This document shows positions 1 through 7,107 of a DNA stretch of 10,012 nt, piece after piece. This stretch comes from an uncultured Collinsella sp. (lineage in GTDB: Bacteria; Actinomycetota; Coriobacteriia; Coriobacteriales; Coriobacteriaceae): the NCBI GenBank assembly GCA_900764025.1, contig CAAFMM010000338.1, positions 1 to 10,012 on the forward strand, read 5' to 3'. The notes below the pieces were generated by a model. The model did no database searches and was not told the origin of the DNA. It saw only the letters and a program-made list of their open reading frames with translations. Position numbers and translations under genes: made by a program. Numbering within the stretch: position 1 is the first letter of the stretch; each line of letters begins with the position of its first letter.

Positions 1-1496
1 ACCTCCTCGTCGGTCGCGTCGAGCTTGCCAAAGCGGATGTTCTGCGCAATGGTGCCGCTAAACAGGTGCGTGTCCTGCAGCACAATGCCGAGCGACCCGC
101 GCAGGCTGGCCTTGGCAATGTGCTTGACGTCGATGCCGTCGTACGTGATCTCGCCGTCATCGACCTCGTAGAAGCGGTTGATGAGGTTGGTAATGGTCGT
201 CTTGCCGGCACCCGTGGAGCCCACAAACGCGATCTTTTGCCCCGGCTTGGCAAACAGGTTGAGGTCCGTGAGCACGCGGGTGCCCGGCACGTAGGAAAAA
301 TCCACGGCATGGAAGCGCACGTCGCCGGCAAGCGGGACCAAGCCGCACGTGAGCTCGGTGCCGTCGGCAGCCACCGCGCGGCCCGACTCATCAACGGCTG
401 CCACATCATACAAATGCCCGTACGCGCCCACGCCCTGGCCCTCGGGAATCTTCCACGCCCACGCGGCGTCGCCCGTCTGCACCAGCTCCACGCAGCCCTC
501 GTCCACCTCGGGCTCAAGGTCCATGGCGGCAAACAGGCGCTCGGCACCGGCCAACGCGTTGAGCAAGAAGTTGCCGAGCTGCGTAAACTGGTTGATGGGC
601 ATGGCGGCCTGGCGCACAAAGACCAGGTAGCTCGCGAGCGCACCTACGTCGGCGAACCCCTTGATGCAGAGCATGCCGCCCGCCACGGCGACGATGGCAT
701 AGTTGACGTAGCCAATCACGACAGTCATGGGCACCATGGAGTTGGCATAGCTCACGGCGGCGGTGCCGGTGCGGCGAAGCTCGTCGTTGCGGCAGGCAAA
801 GCCGGCGACATTCGCCGCCTCACGGTTAAAGACCTTGATGACCTTTTGACCCGAGACCATCTCTTCGATATATCCGTCCAGGTCGCCAAGCGATGCCTGC
901 TGGGCAGCAAAGAAACGCTTAGAGCGCGCGCCCGAGTAGCGCGCATACAGCACAATGGCCGCATCGCACACGAGTGTGATAATCGTGAGCTGCCAGTTAA
1001 GGATGATGAGCATAGCCGTGGTGCCCACAACCTGAATGGCGGCCTGAATCACGTTGGCAAAGCTGTTGTTAAGCGCCTCGGAGACGGTGTCGACGTCGTT
1101 GGTGAAAAAACTCATGATGTCGCCCGAGCGCGTGCTGTCAAAATAACTGAGCGGCAGCGCCTGGATGTGCGCGAACAGGTCGCGGCGAATATCGGACACC
1201 ACGCGTTGGGCCGCGCGCACCATGATCTGCGAGTAGCCCAGGGCCGAAAGCACGCCCGCGGCGTAGATGATCGCCGTCAGGATGACCTGCTTGGCGAGCA
1301 GTTCCTCCCCGCCCGTAGCCAAACCGTTAACGATGGGGCGCACCATGTAGGTGCCGGCGAGGCTCGCGATGGCGGCGACGGAGGCGAGCACGCCCACCGC
1401 GAGCAACGAGAACTTGGCATGCCCCATGTAGGAGAGCAGGCGGCGCACAGTGCGTTTGAGGTCGGCCGGGCGTGCTTGGGCTGCGGTCTTAGGCAT
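1..1496 (-). CDS. ABC exporter half-transporter (permease-ATPase fusion), second gene of pair, 3' end cut off
   Basis: Translation from the ATG at 1494-1496 gives about 499 residues before the window edge. It is an N-terminal six-helix exporter domain (about residues 25-325) joined to an ATPase domain. Visible ATPase parts are Walker A GSTGAGKTT (426-434, Lys432) and the Q-loop (Gln474 in IVLQDTHLFSGTI). Signature, Walker B and switch lie beyond the edge. A segment of roughly 45 residues (about 335-390, containing AWAWKIPEGQG) sits between the two domains, longer than the usual linker; similar linkers occur in related Gram-positive exporters. The start overlaps the stop of the upstream half by 8 bases, and an SD-like AAGGGGGTG (1503-1511) lies 6 bases before the ATG, so translation is probably coupled. 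It should pair with the 609-residue protein as a heterodimeric membrane exporter (BmrCD/TM287-288 type). The substrate is unknown; a multidrug role is inferred. Confidence 0.93.
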   Translation of the reverse strand, partial: MPKTAAQARPADLKRTVRRLLSYMGHAKFSLLAVGVLASVAAIASLAGTYMVRPIVNGLATGGEELLAKQVILTAIIYAAGVLSALGYSQIMVRAAQRVVSDIRRDLFAHIQALPLSYFDSTRSGDIMSFFTNDVDTVSEALNNSFANVIQAAIQVVGTTAMLIILNWQLTIITLVCDAAIVLYARYSGARSKRFFAAQQASLGDLDGYIEEMVSGQKVIKVFNREAANVAGFACRNDELRRTGTAAVSYANSMVPMTVVIGYVNYAIVAVAGGMLCIKGFADVGALASYLVFVRQAAMPINQFTQLGNFLLNALAGAERLFAAMDLEPEVDEGCVELVQTGDAAWAWKIPEGQGVGAYGHLYDVAAVDESGRAVAADGTELTCGLVPLAGDVRFHAVDFSYVPGTRVLTDLNLFAKPGQKIAFVGSTGAGKTTITNLINRFYEVDDGEITYDGIDVKHIAKASLRGSLGIVLQDTHLFSGTIAQNIRFGKLDATDEE

Positions 1497-3318
1497 GGCG
1501 CTCACCCCCTTCCAAGGGTGATCCGCATGCGACGGAGGAAAACGGATCATTCGCGCAGCCACCGTCGTTGCCATCGCCGGCGTCCGCGTTCCCCGCAAAC
1601 TCCATCTGCGAGGCGTAAATCTCCTGGTATATGTTGTCGCCCGCCAGCAGTTCCTCGTGCGTGCCCACGCCGTGGACACGACCGTCGTCCAGCACCACAA
1701 TGCGATCGGCATCCATGACACTCGCGATGCGCTGGGCGATGATGAGCACGGTCGCATCGGGAATCCGAGCGATGTGCTCGCGAATCTTTGCGTCGGTCGC
1801 CATATCGACCGCGCTGGTGGAGTCATCAAAAATGAGCACGCGCGGATGCTTGAGCAGCGTGCGCGCGATGCACAGGCGTTGCTTCTGGCCACCCGAGACA
1901 CCGGCGCCGCCTTGGCCCAACTCGCCGTCCAGCCCGCCGATGCGATCGAGGAACTCGTCCACGCACGCCGCGCGGCAAGCCGCGAGGAGCTCATCGTCCG
2001 ACGCCTGCGGATTGCCCCACTGCAGGTTCTCGCGCACGGTACCCGTAAACAGCACATTCTTTTGCAGCACAATGCCCACAGCGTCGCGTAGAGTCGCGAG
2101 GTCGTAGTCGCGCACGTCGCGTCCGCCCACAAGCACGGCGCCTTCGGTGGCGTCGTACAGGCGCGCAATCAGCTGCACAAGTGAGCTCTTGCCCGAGCCC
2201 GTGCCGCCGAGGATGCCCACCGTCGAGCCGCTCTCGATGCGAAGGTCGATATGCTCGAGCACATCCTCGGCTGCATCCGCGCGGTATTTAAAGGAAACGT
2301 CGCGAAACTCGATACTGCCGTCCGCTGGCGCCGCAATCGCGAGGTCTCCCGCGGGGTTGGCGATAAAGGGCTCCTCATCGAGCACCTCGGCGATACGGCC
2401 CACACTCGTGAGAGCGCGTGTGAGCAGCAAAAACACATTGGAAATCATCATAAGCGAGTTCATGATCAGCAGCACGTAGCTCATAAAGCCCGTGAGCGAG
2501 CCCACGCCCAGCTTGCCGGCGAGAATCATGCGGCCGCCAATCCACAGGATGGAGAGCGCAGCCACGTACATCGACAGCTGAAACACCGGCAGGTTGAGCA
2601 CGGCGGTGCCGAAGGTCTTGGTCGCCGTGCCGGCGAGCTCGGTATTGACGGTGTCAAACTTTTCGCACTCGTGCTCGGCGCGCACGTAAGCCTTCACGGC
2701 GCGCACGGCGGTAAGGTCCTCTTGCACCACGCCGTTAAGGTGGTCCATCGAGGTCTGGAGTTGGCGGTAGAGCGGGCTCACGCGATAGGTGATGACGCCC
2801 AGCACGATTGCCAGCACGGGCAAGATGATCGCAAAGACGGTGGCGAGCGGGCGCGACAGCATCAGCGCGTAGATAAGGCCGACGATAAGCGTCACCGGGC
2901 CGCGCACCATAGGGCGAAAGCCGTTGCCCACAGCATTTTGGATAACGGTGATGTCCGTGGTCATGCGGGTGACGAGCGAGCTGGCGTCGTAGTTGTCCAG
3001 GTTACCAAAAGCGAGCGTCTGAATCTTTTTGTACTCAGCCTCGCGCAGGTTAGCGCCTAGGCCCGAGGCAACGCGGGCGGACGTGTGTGCATAACCCAAG
3101 CCCAGTACCAGCGAAAGCGCAGCGCACACCAACATGTACGACCCCTGCAGCAGCATGTAGTTGATATCACCCGCAGGCACGCCCACATCGATGATGTTGG
3201 CCATGATGACTGGGATAAACAGCTCGAGCACCGTCTCGACCGACACAAAGAACACGCCGAGGATGGCATCGCGACGGTATGCCCCTAGATAGGAAAACAG
3301 TATTTTGAGATTGCGCAC
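1489..3318 (-). CDS. ABC exporter half-transporter with degenerate ATPase site, first gene of pair
   Basis: This 609-residue protein has an exporter transmembrane domain (about 1-310) and an ATPase domain (about 335-575). Motifs seen are Walker A GGTGSGKSS (371-379, Lys377), Q-loop Gln419, signature VSGGQ (474-478) and Walker B VLIFDD (494-499). The catalytic Glu after Walker B is Asp499 and the switch His is Gln529 (IIAQR). That pair of changes marks the degenerate half of heterodimeric exporters such as TM287 or BmrC, so the intact site should be completed by the partner gene at 1-1496. The start is GTG (3316-3318), chosen because it gives the usual short N-terminus before the first helix; a G-rich SD-like run lies about 10 bases upstream. 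Residues after about 575 form a Gly/Asn/Asp-rich tail, of which about 590-600 (NDPFSSVACGS) are encoded by a palindromic repeat that recurs at 9906-9936. Substrate unknown. Confidence 0.95.
   Translation of the reverse strand: MRNLKILFSYLGAYRRDAILGVFFVSVETVLELFIPVIMANIIDVGVPAGDINYMLLQGSYMLVCAALSLVLGLGYAHTSARVASGLGANLREAEYKKIQTLAFGNLDNYDASSLVTRMTTDITVIQNAVGNGFRPMVRGPVTLIVGLIYALMLSRPLATVFAIILPVLAIVLGVITYRVSPLYRQLQTSMDHLNGVVQEDLTAVRAVKAYVRAEHECEKFDTVNTELAGTATKTFGTAVLNLPVFQLSMYVAALSILWIGGRMILAGKLGVGSLTGFMSYVLLIMNSLMMISNVFLLLTRALTSVGRIAEVLDEEPFIANPAGDLAIAAPADGSIEFRDVSFKYRADAAEDVLEHIDLRIESGSTVGILGGTGSGKSSLVQLIARLYDATEGAVLVGGRDVRDYDLATLRDAVGIVLQKNVLFTGTVRENLQWGNPQASDDELLAACRAACVDEFLDRIGGLDGELGQGGAGVSGGQKQRLCIARTLLKHPRVLIFDDSTSAVDMATDAKIREHIARIPDATVLIIAQRIASVMDADRIVVLDDGRVHGVGTHEELLAGDNIYQEIYASQMEFAGNADAGDGNDGGCANDPFSSVACGSPLEGGERHA
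1519..1549 (-). repeat. 31-bp palindromic repeat, copy inside the ABC coding sequence
   Basis: Read on the minus strand the copy is TGATCCGTTTTCCTCCGTC, five variable bases (GCATG), then CGGATCA. The outer 7 bases are perfectly inverted. The plus-strand copy at 9906-9936 has the same length and differs only at four of the five variable bases. Including two further flanking bases, 21 consecutive bases match. It is in frame and encodes the end of the 609-residue ABC half, and it lies 7 bases from the SD-like sequence of the next gene. Confidence 0.85.
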
Positions 3319-3359
3319 GCAGGTTCAACCCCCATCAAACGTTGTTCGCAAACGCACGT

Positions 3360-3387
3360 ATTATTGCGCGCCGAATAATGGTGTCAA
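3360..3387 (-). promoter_or_regulatory. Promoter for the ABC exporter pair
   Basis: On the minus strand there is a perfect -35 box TTGACA (3382-3387), a 16-bp spacer and a -10 box AATAAT (3360-3365, 5 of 6 matches). The predicted RNA start is near 3353, leaving a leader of about 35 bases before the GTG start. The -10 box forms one arm of an inverted repeat, ATTATT at 3360-3365 and AATAAT at 3374-3379, which could be an operator. No regulator gene for it is visible in the window. Confidence 0.65.
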
Positions 3388-3506
3388 GTATTCCGAAATC
3401 GTTTTCTGCAAGGTTAGCGCCGGCGGCGAGTTCTCGTGATGTGTGTCCATATTCACTCGGAATAATGGTGCGCGAGACTTTTTTCGCTCCGGCGTCAACA
3501 CAAAGC

Positions 3507-3537
3507 TTGACTCTACAATCGTTGTAGGGTTTTCACT
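3507..3537 (+). promoter_or_regulatory. MerR-type promoter/operator for the MATE-merR operon
   Basis: A -35 box TTGACT (3507-3512) is followed by a 19-bp spacer and a weak -10 TTCACT (3532-3537). The spacer holds a perfect palindrome, CTACAA-TCG-TTGTAG (3513-3527). A stretched 19-20 bp spacer with a central dyad is the hallmark of MerR-family promoters, where the activator twists the DNA to realign the two boxes; the layout resembles the bmr promoter bound by BmrR. The regulator is probably the MerR protein encoded at 4981-5820, which would make the operon self-regulated. Predicted leader to the MATE ATG is about 33 bases. Confidence 0.7.
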
Positions 3538-3577
3538 ACACTGGTAGCTAAACGAACCAAGCCAGAAAGCCCCGCCC

Positions 3578-4924
3578 ATGGAACACGACCTCACACGCGG
3601 CAATGTCCTTAAGACCATCGCGGTCTTTGCCCTGCCCTATATGCTCTCGTACTTTTTGCAGATGCTCTACGGCATGGCCGACCTGTACATGATGGGGCAG
3701 TTTAGCGGCGCCGCCGGCATCACCGCCGTGGCAAATGGCGCGCAGACGCTCTATATGATTACCGTGGCGCTCGTGGGCCTGGCCATGGGAACGACGGTCA
3801 TCGTCGGCCACGCTGTGGGTTCACGCCGGTTTGACCGCGCCGAGACCGCCATCGGCAACACCATTACGCTCTTTATGGGTGTCTCGGTGGTGCTGGCCGC
3901 TGTCCTGCTCGCACTGTGCCCGCAGATCGTGACACTCATTGGCACGCCGGCCGAGGCAGTCGAAGGCACCGCCGCCTACCTGCGCATTTGCTTTATCGGC
4001 ATTCCATGCATCGCCGCGTACAACATTCTCTCGGCCATCTTTCGCGGGCTGGGCGATTCGCGCTCGCCTATGTACGTGATCGGCGTGGCATGCATCATCA
4101 ACATCGCGCTCGATTTTCTGTTTATCGGGCACATGGGGCTCGGCCCCGTGGGCGCGGCACTCGGCACGGTGACCGCGCAGACAGCCAGCGTTGCCCTCGC
4201 GCTCGTGTGGCTTAAGAGCCGCCGCACGAACATCCACGTTAAGCGCAGCGACCTGCGCCCCCAACCCGAGGTGCTCGGCAGTATTCTTAAGATCGGCGTG
4301 CCCGTGGCCGTGCAGGACGGTTGCATCCAGGTGGCGTTTATGTTTATCACCGTCATCGCCAACCACCGCGGCTTGGTCGACGCCGCCGCCGTGGGCCTGG
4401 TCGAGAAGATGATCAGCTTCTTGTTCATTGTGCCGAGCTCCATGGGCGCCACCGTCAGCGCACTCACGGCGCAAAACGTCGGCGCGGGCAAGGGTGACCG
4501 CGCGCGTCAGGTACTCAAAGATGCCATGACGATCTCGGTGGTGTACGGCTGCCTGATCACGGCGCTGATGTGGCTGGTGGCACCGGCGTTTATTGGCTTT
4601 TTTGCCAAGGACGCCGCGGTGGTCGCCGCCGGCACCGGCTATATGCGCAGTTATATTTTCGACGCGATTTTTGCCGGCATCCACATTTGCTTTAGCGGCT
4701 TTTTCGCTGCATACGGCAAGAGCTATATCGGCTTTGCGCACAACGTGCTGGCCGTGGCGCTCATTCGCGTACCGGGCGCTTGGCTGCTGTCGAACGCCTA
4801 TTCCGAAACATTGTTTCCCATGGGCATCGCCTCGCCGTGCGGGTCCATTCTGTCGGCAGTCATCTGTGTTGTCGCGTTTACCGTGCTCAACCGGCGCGGG
4901 GCTTTTGACAAGCTGATGGCGTAA
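3578..4924 (+). CDS. MATE family multidrug efflux transporter
   Basis: This 448-residue protein has the length and even spread of about 12 hydrophobic segments typical of MATE transporters, which export organic cations and drugs using a Na+ or H+ gradient. Family-like stretches include an N-terminal segment LPYMLSYFLQMLYGMADLYM (about 19-38), AIFRGLGDSRSPM (about 153-165, the loop after helix 4), and a second half restarting near ILKIGVPVAVQDG (about 235-247), the internal two-fold repeat of the fold. It belongs to the bacterial NorM/MepA/DinF side of the family. The ATG at 3578 follows a weak SD-like AGAAAG (3564-3569). The gene lies 56 bases before a MerR regulator and directly behind a MerR-type promoter, so drug-induced expression is likely. 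The substrate cannot be read from sequence. Confidence 0.95.
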   Translation: MEHDLTRGNVLKTIAVFALPYMLSYFLQMLYGMADLYMMGQFSGAAGITAVANGAQTLYMITVALVGLAMGTTVIVGHAVGSRRFDRAETAIGNTITLFMGVSVVLAAVLLALCPQIVTLIGTPAEAVEGTAAYLRICFIGIPCIAAYNILSAIFRGLGDSRSPMYVIGVACIINIALDFLFIGHMGLGPVGAALGTVTAQTASVALALVWLKSRRTNIHVKRSDLRPQPEVLGSILKIGVPVAVQDGCIQVAFMFITVIANHRGLVDAAAVGLVEKMISFLFIVPSSMGATVSALTAQNVGAGKGDRARQVLKDAMTISVVYGCLITALMWLVAPAFIGFFAKDAAVVAAGTGYMRSYIFDAIFAGIHICFSGFFAAYGKSYIGFAHNVLAVALIRVPGAWLLSNAYSETLFPMGIASPCGSILSAVICVVAFTVLNRRGAFDKLMA

Positions 4925-4980
4925 CGGAGCGACGCAGGCCTGACGCCCCTCCCCCGCTTTTTACCGAAAGGAACGGTCCC

Positions 4981-5820
4981 ATGACCGACTCGCCAGATGA
5001 ACATACAGAGGGCCTGCTCCGCATTGGCGAGGTGGCACGCCTGTTTAACCTGAGCGTGGGAACGCTACGTCATTACGAGCAGATCGGCTTGTTGGATCCG
5101 GCGCGCATCGATCCGGCAAGTGGGTACCGCTACTACGGATCGCGGCAGCTCTCCACCCTCAACACCATCAGCCACCTGCGAGTTCTCGACTTGCCGCTCG
5201 CGCAAATCCGCGAGTTTGTGACCACGCGCGATGTGGACCTCATGCAGCGGCAACTGGCTCAGCAACAGGAAATCATCGAGCGCAAGCGCCGCGAGCTCGA
5301 ACGCGTGTCGCGCAAGATTAACAGCCGGCTTGCCCTGCTGCACGATGCCTTGAACAACGAGCTCGATATCATTTGCACAATCGATGCGCCCGAACTTCGC
5401 TGCGCCGTGCTGCGCGAACGCGTCAACCCTACCGACGCCTATGCGCTGGAGTGGCAAATTCGTCAACTGCAGACGGGCCAGCACGAGACGTTTGTTTTTC
5501 TGGGCAACTTGGGCGTCGGGATCGCGCCCGAACGCCTTGCCGCCGGCGACTTTGATGGCTACGACGAGGTCTTTCTGCTGCTGGATGGCACGGACGATTA
5601 CCTGGGCGATGTCGAAGTACGTCCCGCCGCGCGGTGTCTGACGGTCAGCTTCCGCGGCACGCACGGTCAGGCGGCCCCGCGCTATGAGCGCTTACTCGAT
5701 TACATGCACGAGCGCGACCTGTCCCCCGCCGGTCCCTCGCGCGAAATCGCCCCCATCGACGACATCATCAGCGACGACCCGGGGGCGTATGTGACGAGGA
5801 TCGCGATACCGGTCCGCTAA
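4981..5820 (+). CDS. MerR family transcriptional regulator with GyrI-like effector domain (BmrR-like)
   Basis: The 279-residue product starts with a MerR winged helix-turn-helix: LLRIGEVARLFNLSVGTLRH (12-31), then YEQIGLLDPARIDPASGYRYY (32-52). A long charged coiled coil follows (about 83-120, rich in Gln, Glu and Arg), the usual dimerisation helix. Residues from about 135 to 279 form a domain ending in YVTRIAIPV, like the GyrI/BmrR drug-binding fold. Overall length matches BmrR (about 278). No Cys pattern of metal-sensing MerR proteins is present, so small organic ligands are more likely effectors than metals. The ATG follows AAAGGA (4965-4970) at good spacing. It sits 56 bases behind the MATE gene with no terminator between, and the operon promoter carries a MerR-type operator. 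It probably activates the pump and its own gene when a pump substrate is bound. Confidence 0.93.
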   Translation: MTDSPDEHTEGLLRIGEVARLFNLSVGTLRHYEQIGLLDPARIDPASGYRYYGSRQLSTLNTISHLRVLDLPLAQIREFVTTRDVDLMQRQLAQQQEIIERKRRELERVSRKINSRLALLHDALNNELDIICTIDAPELRCAVLRERVNPTDAYALEWQIRQLQTGQHETFVFLGNLGVGIAPERLAAGDFDGYDEVFLLLDGTDDYLGDVEVRPAARCLTVSFRGTHGQAAPRYERLLDYMHERDLSPAGPSREIAPIDDIISDDPGAYVTRIAIPVR

Positions 5821-5851
5821 TCACTACCATTTATCGAGCAATTCCATCCAT

Positions 5852-5880
5852 TTACCTTAATCCGAATTAGATTGTATTAT
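5852..5880 (+). promoter_or_regulatory. Putative promoter of the protease/lipoprotein pair
   Basis: A -10-like TATTAT (5875-5880) lies 17 bases after TTACCT (5852-5857, 3 of 6 matches to TTGACA). It stands in an AT-rich 109-base gap between the MerR gene and the next start, giving a leader of about 43 bases. The -10 is good and the -35 weak, so the start site is only approximate. Confidence 0.4.
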
Positions 5881-5929
5881 GTAGCAAATAAAATGACAGC
5901 ATATTGCCCCCCCATAGGCAGGAGACATT

Positions 5930-7102
5930 ATGCCCAGAGTTCAATCACGTCGCTCGTTTCTTCTCGGCCTAGCCTCGATCATCGGCTTATCCACGTCACG
6001 CCCAACAAGAGTATTCGCTGCCGACTCAAACTCATCCGTCGCTTTTACATCAGACCTAGCACAAGACTACGCGCTTTCCCTGTTGCCCATCGTCGACGGA
6101 TCCGCGAACTTAGAGATCGAGCAAATCGTTCCCGTATGCCAACAAATCGGCCTTATCTGTGGCTATGAAATCAGTGTCACAAGGGAAGGAAGCCCTTACG
6201 GTTATTTAGTACTTGACGCATCATATCCTGGGCTTCTGAAGGAGATAACCCTCGGCGATACCATTCTTCCGATTTCAGCTTCTCTATCAAACGCCATTTC
6301 AACTTATTCCGGCCAACAGGCCACAAACCCAACCGTACTAATTTCGTACAACGATATTGAATATGGAACTTTGGTGCCAGGAACTAGAGACTGTGTAACC
6401 AACTATAACAATATACGGTCTGTCCCGATTGTCACCGAAAAGGGTATAACACCTCAAAGCAATAACCCAACTTCATGGAATGCAGTCATTATCAATGAAG
6501 ATGACTTGATGTTGCATTTCCAAATAGACGATTTAAACGGAATACCGTTCCGAGGAGTCTCGGAATCATTAGTTGAAGCCCGCACTAATAAGTATGCATG
6601 CGTCGTTTCTGCCTTGTACGCTGTATCAATGCATTACGGTCTCACCAGTTCAAACGCTAATCAATTTAATCCCGATTATTATAAAGAAATATGGAACGTC
6701 ACTGGCACAACAACGTATAAGACCAATGATCAGGGCGTCGAGTACGGAAGCACGATCATCCCAGATGGAATTGTTCCGTTTAAAAGTCTTGCCGCTCAAA
6801 AGGGTAGAGCACTTAATACTCAATTTTTCGGTTATCAGCCTCAATTCGCTCAGTACAGAGCAACTATCGATCAAGGGAATATCGGCTTGTATCATATGTG
6901 GATCAACAGCCGAAACAGTGAAGGATCCGTCGAGCTATCAGGTCATACAGTCACGGTAACTGGCTATTTTACTGGGCATAATGGAAGCTCTGGCATCGAA
7001 CTGCAGTGGCTCGAAGTATTCGACGGATGGAACACTTATCCCCGAGCGATTAACTATGCAACGCCCAATATGGTCAAATTGAACGGAACAGTCTTTTGGT
7101 AA
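5930..7102 (+). CDS. Exported papain-like/C39-like cysteine protease domain protein with twin-arginine signal
   Basis: The 390-residue product begins with a signal peptide: SRRSFLLG (6-13) fits the twin-arginine motif, a moderately hydrophobic core follows (10-20), arginines at 24 and 27 flank it, and a VFA-AD site suggests cleavage after Ala30. Residues about 40-110 (DYALSLLP..., GYLVLDASYPGLLKEI) resemble the pro-domain of C10/streptopain-like proteases, and about 215-390 look like a C39-like peptidase domain. Candidate catalytic residues are Cys224 in NKYACVVSALYAVSMHYG, His339 in LSGHTVTVTGYF, and Asp365 or Asn368 in EVFDGWNTY. The spacing and order Cys, His, Asp/Asn suit a papain-like fold. 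The ATG follows AGGAGA (5921-5926) closely. Composition is far lower in GC than the neighbours. The protease family is inferred from motifs, not from alignment; the substrate is unknown. A transglutaminase-like or inactive relative cannot be excluded. Confidence 0.7.
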   Translation: MPRVQSRRSFLLGLASIIGLSTSRPTRVFAADSNSSVAFTSDLAQDYALSLLPIVDGSANLEIEQIVPVCQQIGLICGYEISVTREGSPYGYLVLDASYPGLLKEITLGDTILPISASLSNAISTYSGQQATNPTVLISYNDIEYGTLVPGTRDCVTNYNNIRSVPIVTEKGITPQSNNPTSWNAVIINEDDLMLHFQIDDLNGIPFRGVSESLVEARTNKYACVVSALYAVSMHYGLTSSNANQFNPDYYKEIWNVTGTTTYKTNDQGVEYGSTIIPDGIVPFKSLAAQKGRALNTQFFGYQPQFAQYRATIDQGNIGLYHMWINSRNSEGSVELSGHTVTVTGYFTGHNGSSGIELQWLEVFDGWNTYPRAINYATPNMVKLNGTVFW

Positions 7103-7107
7103 ACCGG

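Noticed and set aside
66..1718. Plus-strand open frame of 550 codons opposite the ABC genes
   Set aside because: It is antisense to clear ABC domains, and its His/Arg/Ala/Gly-rich product has no domain sense; long shadow frames are expected in high-GC coding DNA.
2251..3060. Plus-strand open frame of 269 codons opposite the first ABC gene
   Set aside because: Same reasons: antisense to a well-supported coding region and biased composition.
3507..3543. Alternative -10 TACACT (3537-3542) for the MATE promoter
   Set aside because: It would leave a 24-bp spacer from TTGACT, too long even for a MerR promoter; the 19-bp option fits better.
3361..3618. Short open frames on both strands in the divergent control region
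   Set aside because: They overlap the two promoters and the MATE start and have no ribosome binding site or plausible product.
3821..4741. Minus-strand open frame of 306 codons opposite the MATE gene
   Set aside because: It is antisense to a full MATE protein and rich in His, Asp and Arg without a recognisable domain.
4925..4980. Possible terminator between the MATE and merR genes
   Set aside because: There is a CTTTTT run but no stable inverted repeat before it; the 56-base gap is better read as intra-operon.
5872..6168. 98-codon plus-strand frame overlapping the start of the protease gene
   Set aside because: It shares most of its length with the protease signal and pro-region in another frame and lacks a ribosome binding site, while the protease start has a good one.
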